Of a stretch of 64,000 nt of DNA, positions 1 through 8,830 are shown one piece after another (position 1 is the stretch's first letter; the number at the start of each line of letters is the position of its first letter). The DNA comes from an uncultured Bacteroidota bacterium (GTDB taxonomy: Bacteria > Bacteroidota > Bacteroidia > Chitinophagales > Chitinophagaceae). Below the pieces are notes generated by a model. That model did not search any database. It was not told the DNA's origin and saw only the letters and a program-made list of their open reading frames with translations. The position numbers were made by a program, and so were the translations under genes. The stretch covers positions 20,709 to 84,708 of the forward strand of contig CAIRYK010000068.1 in NCBI GenBank assembly GCA_903882805.1, written 5' to 3'.

Positions 1-831
1 TCCCGCTTTTTTGTTAATAACCCTCTTTATGGCGACCGTAACACATTGTTCAGGCAATTTGAAACTCGATATGTAGACTATTTTGGCGGCGACGATGATC
101 TGGACAAGGTAACAGCTTTAGCTAATTCAGATACGGTAAGAGATCGTATAATCAGAAATTGCCAGTTTGAAGAGGTGTATAAAGGTGCAAGCCTCAATGA
201 TAGCAATGGTCATGCTATGTACATGGCCATCTTTAATAAGAATTTCAATATCAAGCGTTCGGAGTATAAAGATTTGGAGGTTTCTTATGTAGCCTACGAT
301 CCCAGAACGGCAGCCAATGTGGCAAACATGACCGTAAAAGTATTGGAAGAAACCTACCGTCATTATTATACCTACATGAAAGAAGGTATTAATAAATCTA
401 TATCAGCAAAGGTGCGTCAACTGGATAGTTCGATAAATGTACTAACTGATACGCTTGCCGAAATGAGAGATAGATATGGCATATACAGTATTATTAGCCC
501 CGGCCGCCAAAATGTAATAAATGGCGAGATAAAGGGTGGTGGAAAAGGTTTTGGCAAGGCAGTAGAAACTATCCAGAATATAGAATCGGTAAAGGATCAA
601 CTGGTAACAGACCGTGCAAAATATATTTCGGTACTCAATGAGTTTAGCGCATCTGCCAGCGATGATATAGGCTATCTAAAAGTAATAACAAGGGCGTTGC
701 CTCCTACTTCTCCAACTGGCCCAAGCCTTACGCTGACGCTAATGGTTGCCGGGTTTTTAGGCCTCTTTTTTAGTGTGACCTATACATTAATGATCGCTTA
801 CCTGCGTAAGTTAAATGAAGTTTTAAGATAA
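1..831 (+). CDS. Wzz-like polysaccharide chain-length determinant, 5' end outside window
   Basis: The reading frame is open to base 1, so the N-terminus (first membrane segment) lies outside the window. What remains is a long, largely helical periplasmic region, then a proline-rich stretch (RALPPTSPTGPS) followed directly by a hydrophobic segment (TLMVAGFLGLFFSVTYTLM) and a short cytoplasmic tail. This Pro-rich motif plus second membrane helix is the hallmark of the Wzz/GumC family of inner-membrane proteins that set O-antigen or exopolysaccharide length. The stop overlaps the next ATG by one base (taATG), so the two genes are probably translationally coupled; the downstream O-antigen ligase-like protein supports a polysaccharide role. 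No kinase domain is visible in the part present. Confidence 0.8.
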   Translation, partial: SRFFVNNPLYGDRNTLFRQFETRYVDYFGGDDDLDKVTALANSDTVRDRIIRNCQFEEVYKGASLNDSNGHAMYMAIFNKNFNIKRSEYKDLEVSYVAYDPRTAANVANMTVKVLEETYRHYYTYMKEGINKSISAKVRQLDSSINVLTDTLAEMRDRYGIYSIISPGRQNVINGEIKGGGKGFGKAVETIQNIESVKDQLVTDRAKYISVLNEFSASASDDIGYLKVITRALPPTSPTGPSLTLTLMVAGFLGLFFSVTYTLMIAYLRKLNEVLR

Positions 832-2279
832 TGATTGCAACCCTCCGAAACAATTTATTTAATCTGGCGGCATTCAGCGTACTGTTTGCTACGATTATAT
901 TGTTTGCCTATACCGGAAATTACTTCATACTTGCAGCGCCTATAGTGTTTCTATATGTGGTGCTAATGGGGGTAAACTGGAAAGCAGCCTACTGGATATT
1001 TCTGTTTACTATTCCGGCTTCTGTACAGATCAACTTCTCAAACGACTCGATGGCGATTACCTTGCCAGATCAGCCTATTATGTGGTTGTTGCTTATGATG
1101 TCGACGCTTGTTTTTGCTCGCGACCCTGAGTCGTTACCTAAATGGTGGTGGCGCGACCCGTTGGTGTTTATTACTGTATTGCAGTATATATGCACCATAA
1201 TTGCTGTGATTTTTTCTAAAATGCTATTTTTTTCTACCAAATTCTTGTTGGCCAAGACGTGGTTGCTGGTGTGCTACTTCGTTATGCCAATTTGGATATT
1301 TAAGGAAAAGAAGGATTTTATTAAAGCGTTCTACATTTTGCTCATTCCTATGCTTATTACCATTATGGTGATACTAGTGCACCATGCCATACTTGGTTTT
1401 CGGTTTGAGAAAGTGCAGAAGTCTATGAGTGGTTTGTATTACAATCACGTTGACTATTCTACGGTTATTTCCATGTTTTTCCCACTATTGGTAATTGCAT
1501 GGCCATTGTCGAAGGGTAAGGGTATTTTGCGCAAAATATTGCTGGGTACCATCATTCTGATTTTTATTGCCGGTATTACGTTTGCTTATGCCCGTGCAGC
1601 GGTGGTGGGTATAGTATTTGCTATAGTAATAGGTTTGGCTATGCGCGCTAAGCTGGTGAACCTTATTATGCCTGGTTTTTATGCACTAATACTAGCAGCG
1701 TTCTTGTATATGGTGCCCAACAACAAGTATCTCGAGTTTAGGCCCGATTACAACCAGACCTACATGCACAAAAACTTTACCGATCACCTGATAGCTACGT
1801 TCAGGGGTAAGGATATGTCGAGTATGGAGCGTTTGTATAGATGGATTGCTGCCGTAAGGATGAGCAACGACCGTCCGCTAACAGGTTATGGTCCGCGTGC
1901 GTTTTATTATTATTACAAACCTTACGCTGTGACATCGTTCCAGACCTATGTAAGCCGAAATAAAGAACACTCCACTACGCACAACTACTTTTTGTACATG
2001 CTTGTAGAGCAGGGATGGCCGGCTATGATACTATATGCCATTCTTATAGCGGCGATATTTGCCAAGGCGCAGAGAATATACCACCGTTTTCAGGACAGGT
2101 TTTACAGGCTGTGTACCATAGGGCTCGCTATGGTTATAGCCGTAGGTTTCATCAATAACTTCTTCTCAGAGCTTATTGAAACCCATAAGGTGGCAGCATT
2201 GTTCTTCATACCTATTGCTATGCTTATTATCCTTGATAAAAAGAGCAAGGATGAGCAGGAAGGCCTACCTGTAGTATAG
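831..2279 (+). CDS. O-antigen ligase/polymerase-like membrane protein
   Basis: 482 aa with about ten or more hydrophobic segments and one large extracytoplasmic loop between roughly residues 300 and 390. The loop ends in GYGPRAFYYYYKP and THNYFLYMLVEQGWPAM, which resembles the conserved H-N-x-(Y/F) region of the WaaL/Wzy O-antigen ligase superfamily. Such proteins ligate or polymerise undecaprenyl-linked glycans at the periplasmic face of the inner membrane. The ATG overlaps the stop of the upstream Wzz-like gene. Whether it is a ligase or a polymerase cannot be decided from sequence alone. It converges with the GSCFA gene, with only 13 bp between the stops. Confidence 0.78.
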   Translation: MIATLRNNLFNLAAFSVLFATIILFAYTGNYFILAAPIVFLYVVLMGVNWKAAYWIFLFTIPASVQINFSNDSMAITLPDQPIMWLLLMMSTLVFARDPESLPKWWWRDPLVFITVLQYICTIIAVIFSKMLFFSTKFLLAKTWLLVCYFVMPIWIFKEKKDFIKAFYILLIPMLITIMVILVHHAILGFRFEKVQKSMSGLYYNHVDYSTVISMFFPLLVIAWPLSKGKGILRKILLGTIILIFIAGITFAYARAAVVGIVFAIVIGLAMRAKLVNLIMPGFYALILAAFLYMVPNNKYLEFRPDYNQTYMHKNFTDHLIATFRGKDMSSMERLYRWIAAVRMSNDRPLTGYGPRAFYYYYKPYAVTSFQTYVSRNKEHSTTHNYFLYMLVEQGWPAMILYAILIAAIFAKAQRIYHRFQDRFYRLCTIGLAMVIAVGFINNFFSELIETHKVAALFFIPIAMLIILDKKSKDEQEGLPVV

Positions 2280-2292
2280 GAGCCATACTCCG

Positions 2293-3270
2293 CTAATCTG
2301 CCGTAAAATACCTCAACTCATCCTTGAGGTTTAGGTAGGGGTGCGTGGTCATCAAAGCTTTGGTTTTTGCAGCATAGCTGCTCAGAAATTTTCTATGTGC
2401 CTCTGTATCCGGAAACCGTGTGCGGTGCGCGCGGGCAGTGGCAATCTCGTTTACCTGCTGCATTGTGGTATAAATAGCCGGCGATATACACGACTTCATA
2501 AAGTGTTGCCAGACAAACGAAGTAGCCGCAAAGTTGGGGTGAACAAGGTCTACATCGTAAAACCGATAGTCGCGGAGCACATCAATTACCAGCTCGTATG
2601 CAGGGAAATAGTGTACATTGGCCATAGATTGGCAAAGGTTGTGCACAGCCTCTATAAGCCGGGCCTTGCTTCGGTTGTTGTCTACCACGCCGTCGCGTAT
2701 GTGCCTTACTGGGCTAATTGTGAACAATACGTTTACTTTGGCATTTGCAGCAAACAGTTTTTCTAAAGTATGGGTCAGCGACGTTTCAATTTCAGCGATA
2801 GACAACAGCTTTTTCTGAAACCATTGAGCAGGCGCTCTATGATTGTTGGCCACCGGTCGGTCGTTGTCTTTTAAGTAATATTGAAAAGCTGAGCCGAGGG
2901 TGATTACCACCCAGTCGGCATTGAGTATAAAATGGTGCGCCTCGGTCTGCGACTGATTGATGCCGGCAAGCGCTGCGGAAATATCTGTATTGGAGAAGCG
3001 AGTATGGTGGTCCCAACTATTCCATAGTTCGTTTAAGTAGAAAAGGTCGGCTTCGGTATACTCGGCCCCATCTATGTAGCTATTTATACTTCTTGCAACG
3101 CTCAGCGGATTGAACAATATGCCATGTGGATTGTTGCAGATATGGAATCTGTGCCGCTGCAATTGGTCGGACATATGCTCGGTGAAGCAGGACCCAATGA
3201 GCAATATATTGTCGGTGTAGACAATAGGCGAGGGTAGCGCCGGCGTATCTATAGAAAGCGTGAACTGCAT
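2293..3270 (-). CDS. GSCFA domain protein
   Basis: 325 aa from the chosen ATG at 3270. The N-terminus MQFTLSIDTP leads into NILLIGSCFTEHMSDQL, the sequence that names the GSCFA family. It resembles SGNH/GDSL-type hydrolase blocks: GSCF carries the putative Ser, WVVITLGSA forms a second block, and ...LVHPNFAAT supplies a late His. The biochemical function of the family is not established. An upstream start at 3324 exists in frame, but a -7-like box TACTTTTG (plus-strand 3275-3282, read on minus) sits only 4 bp before the chosen ATG, which argues for the short form and a very short leader. It lies convergent to the polysaccharide genes; a role in surface glycan modification is only inference. 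Confidence 0.85.
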   Translation of the reverse strand: MQFTLSIDTPALPSPIVYTDNILLIGSCFTEHMSDQLQRHRFHICNNPHGILFNPLSVARSINSYIDGAEYTEADLFYLNELWNSWDHHTRFSNTDISAALAGINQSQTEAHHFILNADWVVITLGSAFQYYLKDNDRPVANNHRAPAQWFQKKLLSIAEIETSLTHTLEKLFAANAKVNVLFTISPVRHIRDGVVDNNRSKARLIEAVHNLCQSMANVHYFPAYELVIDVLRDYRFYDVDLVHPNFAATSFVWQHFMKSCISPAIYTTMQQVNEIATARAHRTRFPDTEAHRKFLSSYAAKTKALMTTHPYLNLKDELRYFTAD

Positions 3271-3367
3271 GCTGCAAAAGTAAATGTAAACTAATGGAAA
3301 CGGGCATAAAATGAAAAGAGGCAACCCTGTTGGTATTGCCTCCTTAAACTATGTGCGTAATAATATA

Positions 3368-3658
3368 TTACCACTTAGATCTGTAGTATTTAGAACTGGT
3401 GCGGCCAAAGCGGCTCTTATAGTTGCGCTCAGCATCTTCACGACCTTCTGTGTGCGCAAATTTGCAACAACTGCGCTTCATGCCGCATACCGCGCCTTCT
3501 GCAGTTTCTCTTTTGCAATGATCTTTGCAATACTCGTGGCTGCGCTGGCGAACAAACTTTTTGCCATGGCTCTGCGCTCTCCATGCAAATGCAGGATTAC
3601 AAAAGCCTGCACAAAACAGGAGGGCTATTATGGTTGTCAGGAAATATTTACGTTGCAT
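3368..3658 (-). CDS. small secreted Cys-rich protein
   Basis: 96 aa, not recognised. It has a clear signal peptide (MQRKYFLTTIIALLFCAGF, cleavage probably after NPAFA). The short mature part is basic, with six cysteines in CKDHCK, VCGMKRSCCK and similar spacing. It is the first of four consecutive minus-strand genes for small exported proteins (3368-5084) of comparable size and Cys/His/Tyr/Arg-rich composition. Codon use looks like the neighbours. No catalytic motif is visible; a metal-binding or disulfide-stabilised peptide is possible but unproven. Confidence 0.6.
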   Translation of the reverse strand: MQRKYFLTTIIALLFCAGFCNPAFAWRAQSHGKKFVRQRSHEYCKDHCKRETAEGAVCGMKRSCCKFAHTEGREDAERNYKSRFGRTSSKYYRSKW

Positions 3659-3705
3659 GATATTTTATCGAAATTTAGCATTAATAAATTGACTATGCCC
3701 GGCTG

Positions 3706-3972
3706 TTACCTCCAGCCGCGGGTATGAGCATATTTGTAATGGTAGTGATACTTACCGGTATAAAAGCGTGGATAACAATAATGCTCGCGGCTATACGAAC
3801 CGCCATGACTACCTGCATTGATAATGACAGATGGCGCTTTCGATTTTTTTTGGGCATGGCAGCAGCACGCATGCGCTTTCATACATTTCCAATGAGATGC
3901 GCTGGCTGTAAATGTACCGCCAAGGCTTAGCATAAGTACCAGCAGAAACGCTCCGAAAATACTGAATTTCAT
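3706..3972 (-). CDS. small secreted Cys/His-rich protein
   Basis: 88 aa from ATG 3972 (MKFSIFGAFLLVLMLSLGG); an upstream in-frame start at 4017 would put charged residues before the signal peptide and overlap the promoter. The signal peptide probably ends at TASA. The mature part starts HWKCMKAHACCCHAQKK and ends in a Tyr/His-rich tail (YHYHYKYAHTRGW). A -7-like TAACTTTG box lies on the minus strand at 4015-4022. Likely a distant paralogue of the next gene upstream (SREHYCYPRFYT here against SRSDYYYPRYYT there). Function unknown. Confidence 0.6.
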   Translation of the reverse strand: MKFSIFGAFLLVLMLSLGGTFTASASHWKCMKAHACCCHAQKKSKAPSVIINAGSHGGSYSREHYCYPRFYTGKYHYHYKYAHTRGWR

Positions 3973-4131
3973 ATAGTTATCTGTTTTTGTATCAGCGCGC
4001 AGGCACGCTATTGCCAAAGTTAATAATAAAATTAAAAAGCAGGGAATTAATTGCTTTTTAATACCGAAAAAATACTAAAAAAATAGGCTGCCCGTATAGG
4101 CAGCCCAATATTGTTATGTAAGCACAGCAAA

Positions 4132-4533
4132 TTAATAACCGCCGCCGCGATTATAGTATTCTCTACGGCATTTACGGCCTCTCATGTAGCGGTCGCAATT
4201 GTCGCCGCATGGTTTGCTGCTGTATTTGTGATTATCGCATCTGTCGTTGCAAGAGCTGTGACTGCAGCATCTGTCTTTGCAATAACGGTTGTAATGACGA
4301 CGGGTATAATAACGAGGATAGTAATAATCTGAACGGCTGTAATAGCTGCCATGATCGCCATCTACAACTACATGAGGGCTGTAATATTTGTAGTTGGTGC
4401 AATGGCGTGGTTCCCAGTAGCCTTTATACCAGCCATGTCTGTAATTGCGCCAAGGCGCCGCGCCTGCTTGAGAATTGATGCCGGCTGACAACAAAATAAT
4501 CAGCAATGCTGTTAGGACAATACGGAATTTCAT
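4132..4533 (-). CDS. small secreted Cys/Tyr/His-rich protein
   Basis: 133 aa with an N-terminal signal peptide (MKFRIVLTALLIILLSAG, cleavage near SQAGA). The mature part has WRNYRHGWYKGYWEPRHC, then HGSYYSRSDYYYPRYYT, then a Cys-dense region with repeated CxxxC/CCxxxxC spacing (NRYCKDRCCSHSSCNDRC...) and a Gly-rich end. The middle block (SYYSR.DYYYPR.YT.R.Y) is shared with the neighbouring 3706-3972 gene. A -7 element TAACTTTG lies on the minus strand at 4577-4584, about 45 bp before the ATG. It might bind metal or be a cell-surface structural protein; this is conjecture. Confidence 0.62.
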   Translation of the reverse strand: MKFRIVLTALLIILLSAGINSQAGAAPWRNYRHGWYKGYWEPRHCTNYKYYSPHVVVDGDHGSYYSRSDYYYPRYYTRRHYNRYCKDRCCSHSSCNDRCDNHKYSSKPCGDNCDRYMRGRKCRREYYNRGGGY

Positions 4534-4745
4534 AAAATGCGCGTTTTGTTTTATAAGTTATGTGTAATTTGAATCTCAAAGTTAGAAATAAATTGTAAAA
4601 CAGTGAAGCATTGAGTAAAATAAATAATAGCGAGCGGCAATCGTAGTCTATTGCCTACAGCTTGTGAAAATGCAGAAGGCCGCCTTTACGGCAGCCTTCG
4701 CTTGTGGTTAAACGGTGGGATATACCCTATATGAAGAAAATTGGA

Positions 4746-5084
4746 TTAATAGCGACGATAATGACGGCCATGACCTCCGCGGTATCCGCGATCGTCGTAG
4801 CGATTGTATCCGCGACCATAGGCGTATCCGTGGTTGTAGTGGCGCGGTGGTGGGCAGTAGGGGCGCACATAGGGGCGGCGTCCATATCCGTATTGCACTA
4901 CGGGCGGCATTACTACCGGCGGAACAAATATAGGCGGCGCTATGCGCACGTGCGCCCGTCCATAGCTTGGGCGTGGGCCATGCCACCCACGACGACCATG
5001 CCATGGTTGCGCAGCCGCCTCTGTAACTGCGCTGGCGGCTAATATTATTATCAGTAGTGCTGATGCAATGAGTCTGAGTTTCAT
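4746..5084 (-). CDS. small secreted Gly/Tyr/Pro/Arg-rich protein
   Basis: 112 aa from ATG 5084 (MKLRLIASALLIIILAASA); an in-frame upstream start at 5156 is rejected because it places about 24 residues before the signal peptide. The signal peptide ends near TEAAA/QPWHGRRGW. The mature chain is low complexity: HGRRGWHGPRPSYGRAHV, then a Pro/Val block, then RPYCPPPRHYNHGYAYGRG and a Gly/Tyr/Arg tail ending HYRRY. It has one Cys, unlike its three downstream neighbours, but matches them in size, signal peptide and orientation. Function unknown. Confidence 0.58.
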   Translation of the reverse strand: MKLRLIASALLIIILAASAVTEAAAQPWHGRRGWHGPRPSYGRAHVRIAPPIFVPPVVMPPVVQYGYGRRPYVRPYCPPPRHYNHGYAYGRGYNRYDDRGYRGGHGRHYRRY

Positions 5085-5224
5085 AATGTTTGCGTTTTGT
5101 ATAGGTATAGATACAAATCGCTTGCCAAGGTTTAACCAGCCGGCGCTTGCAGGCATTTATTAGGTCCTTTTAACATTATGTTGGTCATTTTAGTCAAATT
5201 TTGCTTTGCTAAATCCAACTACCA

Positions 5225-5256
5225 TTGGCGCAATACGCATTATACTGTTAGTTTTG
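5225..5256 (+). promoter_or_regulatory. Bacteroidota-type promoter for the 5285 gene
   Basis: TTG at 5225-5227, a 21-bp spacer and TAGTTTTG at 5249-5256 fit the Bacteroidota sigma-A consensus TTG-N19-21-TAnnTTTG. It lies 28 bp before the TTG start of the downstream membrane protein. Confidence 0.55.
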
Positions 5257-5284
5257 TAGTGGTATTAATGCAGCCTATAATAGT

Positions 5285-6295
5285 TTGGATACACTAACAC
5301 ATATAGTACTGGGCGCTTGTATAGGCGAGATAGTGGCAGGCAAGCGGCTGGGCAAACCTGCCCTGTTGGTAGGCGCGCTGGCCAACAGCCTGCCCGATAT
5401 CGATTTTGTAGCGTCGTTTTGGATGCCTACTACCGACGACCTGCTGGCGCATCGCGGTTTCACACATTCCTTTATGTTTTTGGCGCTGGCGGCTCCGTTG
5501 TTAGCGTGGGTCTCGGGGCGGGTATTTGCTAGGGCGGCTATGAACTACCGGCAGTGGCTGTGGTTTTGGGCGCTGCAGGTATTTGTGCATTTGTTTATCG
5601 ATGCATTCAATGCCTATGGCACTGCATGGTTTGAGCCGTTCAGTCATTACCGGGTGTCGTTCAATACCATGTTTGTGGCCGATCCTTTGTTTACGTTGTG
5701 GCCGCTTGCGGCATTTGCGGTTTTAATGGTGAGGAAGCGCGAATGGCAGGGGCGGGTGAAGCTGGCTGCCGGGGCGTTATCGCTCAGCGCTGTGTATCTG
5801 GTAATGGGCATAGTGTTTAAGCTATATGTAGCCAATGCAGCCGAAACAGCAATGAAAGCAAAAGGCATACCAACCAACCATTATTTTACCACGCCCACTC
5901 CGCTCAACAACCTGCTATGGTATGTGGTAGCGGGTACCGATAGCGGCTATTATATAGGCTACCGTAGCGTGCTGGACAAAGCCGCGGGTATCGACTTTCA
6001 TTTTGCCCCCCGCAACGATTACTTACTGCGCCTGACCACCAACAAACACGATGCCGATAACCTTGTGCGGTTTGCCGATGGTTTTTATACCGTTGGCCGC
6101 ATACACGATTCACTGGCGCTAAACGTATTGCGGTTTGGCGAACGCTTCGGATGGTCGGCGCCGCAACCGGGCTTTGTGTTTTATTATTTTCTCGATTATC
6201 CCGACGCCAACAAGCTGATAGTGCAGCGGGGTAGGGTAGCCGGCTGGAATGCCGACTCTGTGCAGCATTTTGTGCGCCGCATAGGCGGTCGCTAA
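5285..6295 (+). CDS. membrane-bound metal-dependent hydrolase family protein (YdjM/DUF457)
   Basis: 336 aa starting at TTG; the start is supported by the conserved N-terminus MDTLTHIVLGACIGE and the promoter just upstream. The signature LPDIDFVASF followed by HRGFTHSFMF (Asp and His clusters at about residues 38-65) identifies the YdjM/YbcI/DUF457 membrane family, predicted to be metal-dependent hydrolases. Several membrane helices follow (about residues 65-190), then a soluble C-terminal region. Substrate unknown; some Bacillus and E. coli members are linked to membrane stress or DNA-damage responses. Its stop overlaps the stop of the convergent phospholipase D gene by 4 bp. Confidence 0.8.
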   Translation: MDTLTHIVLGACIGEIVAGKRLGKPALLVGALANSLPDIDFVASFWMPTTDDLLAHRGFTHSFMFLALAAPLLAWVSGRVFARAAMNYRQWLWFWALQVFVHLFIDAFNAYGTAWFEPFSHYRVSFNTMFVADPLFTLWPLAAFAVLMVRKREWQGRVKLAAGALSLSAVYLVMGIVFKLYVANAAETAMKAKGIPTNHYFTTPTPLNNLLWYVVAGTDSGYYIGYRSVLDKAAGIDFHFAPRNDYLLRLTTNKHDADNLVRFADGFYTVGRIHDSLALNVLRFGERFGWSAPQPGFVFYYFLDYPDANKLIVQRGRVAGWNADSVQHFVRRIGGR

Positions 6296-7485
6296 TCTAC
6301 GCTGCGGCGGCGCGTAAAATAGAAAGTGAACAGGAAGAATACCATGTGTATTATACGGTAGGCCAGGTAGTAAAATACCTTACTGCTCAGTCCGCTACTT
6401 TCCCAAAAGGTATCTTTGTTTATCTGCACACAATCTGCGGCAATAATGGTTTCAAACTTATTGTTCAGTTCGGTGGCCAGTTTGTTGTCTTTTACATCAA
6501 GGTTTAGCTCCACGCTGGCGAATGCGCTGATGTTGTTTACATTGTACGAGCCTATAGTGAGCCATTTGTTGTCGCTCACCGCCGACTTGCCGTGCAGTAT
6601 ATTGCGTTGATACTCATATACCTCTATGTTGTGCCTGAACAGCCATTTGTATAGGTAGCGCTCCGCATATTTTGCCAGCGGCACATCGGCCTTGCCGGTG
6701 AGTATCAGCTTTATTTTTACTCCCCGCGCCGATGCCCGGGCCATGGCGCGCAGCAATCGCTGCGGCGGCCAGAAGTAGCTCGTCATTATGGTCACATGGC
6801 TTTCGGCTGTGCGGAACAACTCGCGATAGGTGGCGCTGATCTCGGTTTTGTAAAATACCCAGTCGTTTCGCCTGATGCGCACCGGACAAACTGGGTAGGT
6901 GGACGCTGGCATGCCGGGGGCGCCCACAGCAATAGCCTGAGGGCATTGCGGCCGTTTTCGCGACCGGTTCCACACATGCACGCATACATCGGCAATGCCT
7001 TTTGCTGCCTCGCCCTCTACATACAGCGCCCAGTCGAGCCAGGCCTGACGGTCGCCAATATCGTTGTACCGGTTGCTGACATTGATACCCGCCGCCATAG
7101 CCGCACTGCCATCGGCAACAATCAGCTTGTGGTGCAGCCTACGACCTATATAGAAGAAACTGCTTTGCAGGAATGGCGAGAAATAGCTGAAATGCACACC
7201 TGCGCTGCGCAGGCTATTTATAAACGCTGCCGATAGCTTTTGCGACGCATACCCATCCAGCAACACATATACCGCCACACCGCGCTGCGCCGCCCGCATC
7301 AGCGCCGCCGCAACGCGTTTGCCGGTTTCGTCTTCGTCAAAAATATAGGTTTGCAAATGCAGCGTGTACCTGGCGCCATCTGCTATCTGGTCTATCCGTT
7401 CAAAATAATCGGCCCCGCCCCGCACAATAGTAGCGCTATTGTGCAGCGTGTACTCAGTCGGTTGGCGTCTGTATCTCTGCGGCAT
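6292..7485 (-). CDS. phospholipase D-like / cardiolipin synthase family protein
   Basis: 397 aa. Two HKD motifs are visible: HHKLIVADG (His118, Lys120, Asp125) and LHGKSAVSDN in the second half, each followed by the usual GSxN/GxN sequence (GINVSNRYND; GSYNVNNIS). This two-domain layout is that of bacterial cardiolipin synthases (ClsB-like) and related phosphatidyltransferases at the inner membrane. There are no N-terminal membrane helices, as in ClsB, but a hydrophobic stretch near the C-terminus (VFYYLAYRIIHMVFFLFTFYF) could anchor it. Lipid synthesis is more likely than nuclease activity, but substrate is not proven. The gene is noticeably GC-richer than the island downstream of it. Confidence 0.82.
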   Translation of the reverse strand: MPQRYRRQPTEYTLHNSATIVRGGADYFERIDQIADGARYTLHLQTYIFDEDETGKRVAAALMRAAQRGVAVYVLLDGYASQKLSAAFINSLRSAGVHFSYFSPFLQSSFFYIGRRLHHKLIVADGSAAMAAGINVSNRYNDIGDRQAWLDWALYVEGEAAKGIADVCVHVWNRSRKRPQCPQAIAVGAPGMPASTYPVCPVRIRRNDWVFYKTEISATYRELFRTAESHVTIMTSYFWPPQRLLRAMARASARGVKIKLILTGKADVPLAKYAERYLYKWLFRHNIEVYEYQRNILHGKSAVSDNKWLTIGSYNVNNISAFASVELNLDVKDNKLATELNNKFETIIAADCVQINKDTFWESSGLSSKVFYYLAYRIIHMVFFLFTFYFTRRRSVD

Positions 7486-7580
7486 AGGGCGTTAAAGATA
7501 CGTTTTTGGGTTGGGGGATTGTGGTTGTTTTATAGGTTGTGTTTGTCTATAATGATGCTCATAGACCCGAACGCAGTGGG

Positions 7581-8468
7581 TTATAGTTTTATTTGATTTA
7601 TTTCATCTTCGGTAAGTCCTGTTAAATCTGCAATATCTGCTTTAGGCATACCCCTTATCAGGCATTTTTTGGCCATTTCTATTTGTTTTTCTTTTGCTTT
7701 TTCGGCGGCATACTTTTCTTTGTTTGCTTCACCCTCTTCAATCCCTTCTTGCTTTGCAGTGTTGAGTTGCGATATATTGTCCCTATAAGCTTTTAGCCCT
7801 GCGTAATAGGTAGCAAGCGCCTCCTCGTTCATCCGCGAAAGCTCCGCTTTTTCTATGGCCTCTACAAATACAATCTGGTTTTTAAATATTTCCGGTATTG
7901 CCTGAAACGTTTCGAGGTTTTTGATGAAATACAGCCATTGGTCGAGGCGGGTTACCAGCTCACTTTCGGTTTTATTGAAGTTGGGCATCTCCAGGTATAT
8001 GTACGTTAGCTTATTGTACACCTCCCTGTTGTGCTGGTTTTTTATGGTGTGGGTATGCACCACCTCGCCCCGTTCGTTTTCATCGGCATAATCGCTGAAT
8101 TTGAAATCGAGCAAGCCAATGCAATAAACAGCCTTCAAATTATAATCCCAATCGCCCTGAAGAGCCTGTGCGCTAATAGGGAAAGTAGAATAATAGATAG
8201 TACGCTCTATAAAATAGTTTTGCTTGGCTTTTTGCAGCTCTACAATAAACTTTTCGCCCTTTTCGTTTTCGCAATATATATCGTACACAGCTTTGCGCTC
8301 GTTTACGGTTATGGGCAGTTGCTCGGTGTTTTTAAACGTAAGGTCTTTTATATGTGCATGAGCAGGCAGCAGCGAATTAAGGAAATCGATAAGGAAGTTT
8401 TTATTGGCTTCCTCACCAAATATTCGCTGAAAGCCATAATCTGTAAAAAGGTCTACGTACTTTGCCAC
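7581..8468 (-). CDS. Rpn family PD-(D/E)XK nuclease / putative transposase
   Basis: 295 aa. The N-terminus MAKYVDLFTDYGFQRIFGEEANK and the block VYDIYCENEKGEKFIVELQ (Asp...Glu-x-Gln) are characteristic of the Rpn (recombination-promoting nuclease, formerly YhgA-like transposase) family, whose members are DNA endonucleases that raise RecA-independent recombination. The C-terminal tail has a lysine-rich helix and GMPKADIADLTGLTEDEI, a short HTH-like end typical of the family. It stands alone and marks the start of a region rich in mobile or broken genes. No flanking inverted repeats were seen. Confidence 0.88.
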   Translation of the reverse strand: MAKYVDLFTDYGFQRIFGEEANKNFLIDFLNSLLPAHAHIKDLTFKNTEQLPITVNERKAVYDIYCENEKGEKFIVELQKAKQNYFIERTIYYSTFPISAQALQGDWDYNLKAVYCIGLLDFKFSDYADENERGEVVHTHTIKNQHNREVYNKLTYIYLEMPNFNKTESELVTRLDQWLYFIKNLETFQAIPEIFKNQIVFVEAIEKAELSRMNEEALATYYAGLKAYRDNISQLNTAKQEGIEEGEANKEKYAAEKAKEKQIEMAKKCLIRGMPKADIADLTGLTEDEINQIKL

Positions 8469-8830
8469 GGTGTTATTTGCATTGCTAATTTAGGGTAAAA
8501 ATGGGATGTATAGGTGTTTTTGCACTCGTATTGAGCGTGGTTGTTTTTGGAGTAATATTAATAATCGTTAAGCGAAGTTGGGGCTACGATTATCGGTAAT
8601 AGGTTGCTGTTTTTTAGTGTGTATTAAGTTCATTCGCCAATCGGAGTTTGGCTGCTGTGTAAGCGAAGTGGGTGACTACGCTAAATATGGATTTTAGTGT
8701 ATGAAAAATAATTTATTTGTAATTTAATTAATATTTAATGTCGTATATAACGGTCTCCGCAACAGCGTTTTTCCGCTTTTTATGTATAGTTAGAAGATTA
8801 CTTTTAGTTGCCTTGTCGTAAAATGATTGC
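8469..8830. other. 362-bp AT-rich intergenic region with a possible micro-ORF
   Basis: No established gene. An ATG at 8501 opens a 32-codon frame (stop at 8597-8599) encoding a single hydrophobic segment (VFALVLSVVVFGVILIIV) with a short basic tail; this may be chance. Two related blocks (taagcgaagt plus gg and a nearby gctacg/actacg) occur at about 8569 and 8677. The final 100 bp before the downstream gene end is very AT-rich. No terminator or promoter could be assigned firmly. Confidence 0.35.

Noticed and set aside
8740..8830. Possible integron attC-like site (atataacgg ... gttag)
   Set aside because: The core does not fit RYYYAAC/GTTRRRY and no stem-forming partner or integrase was found.
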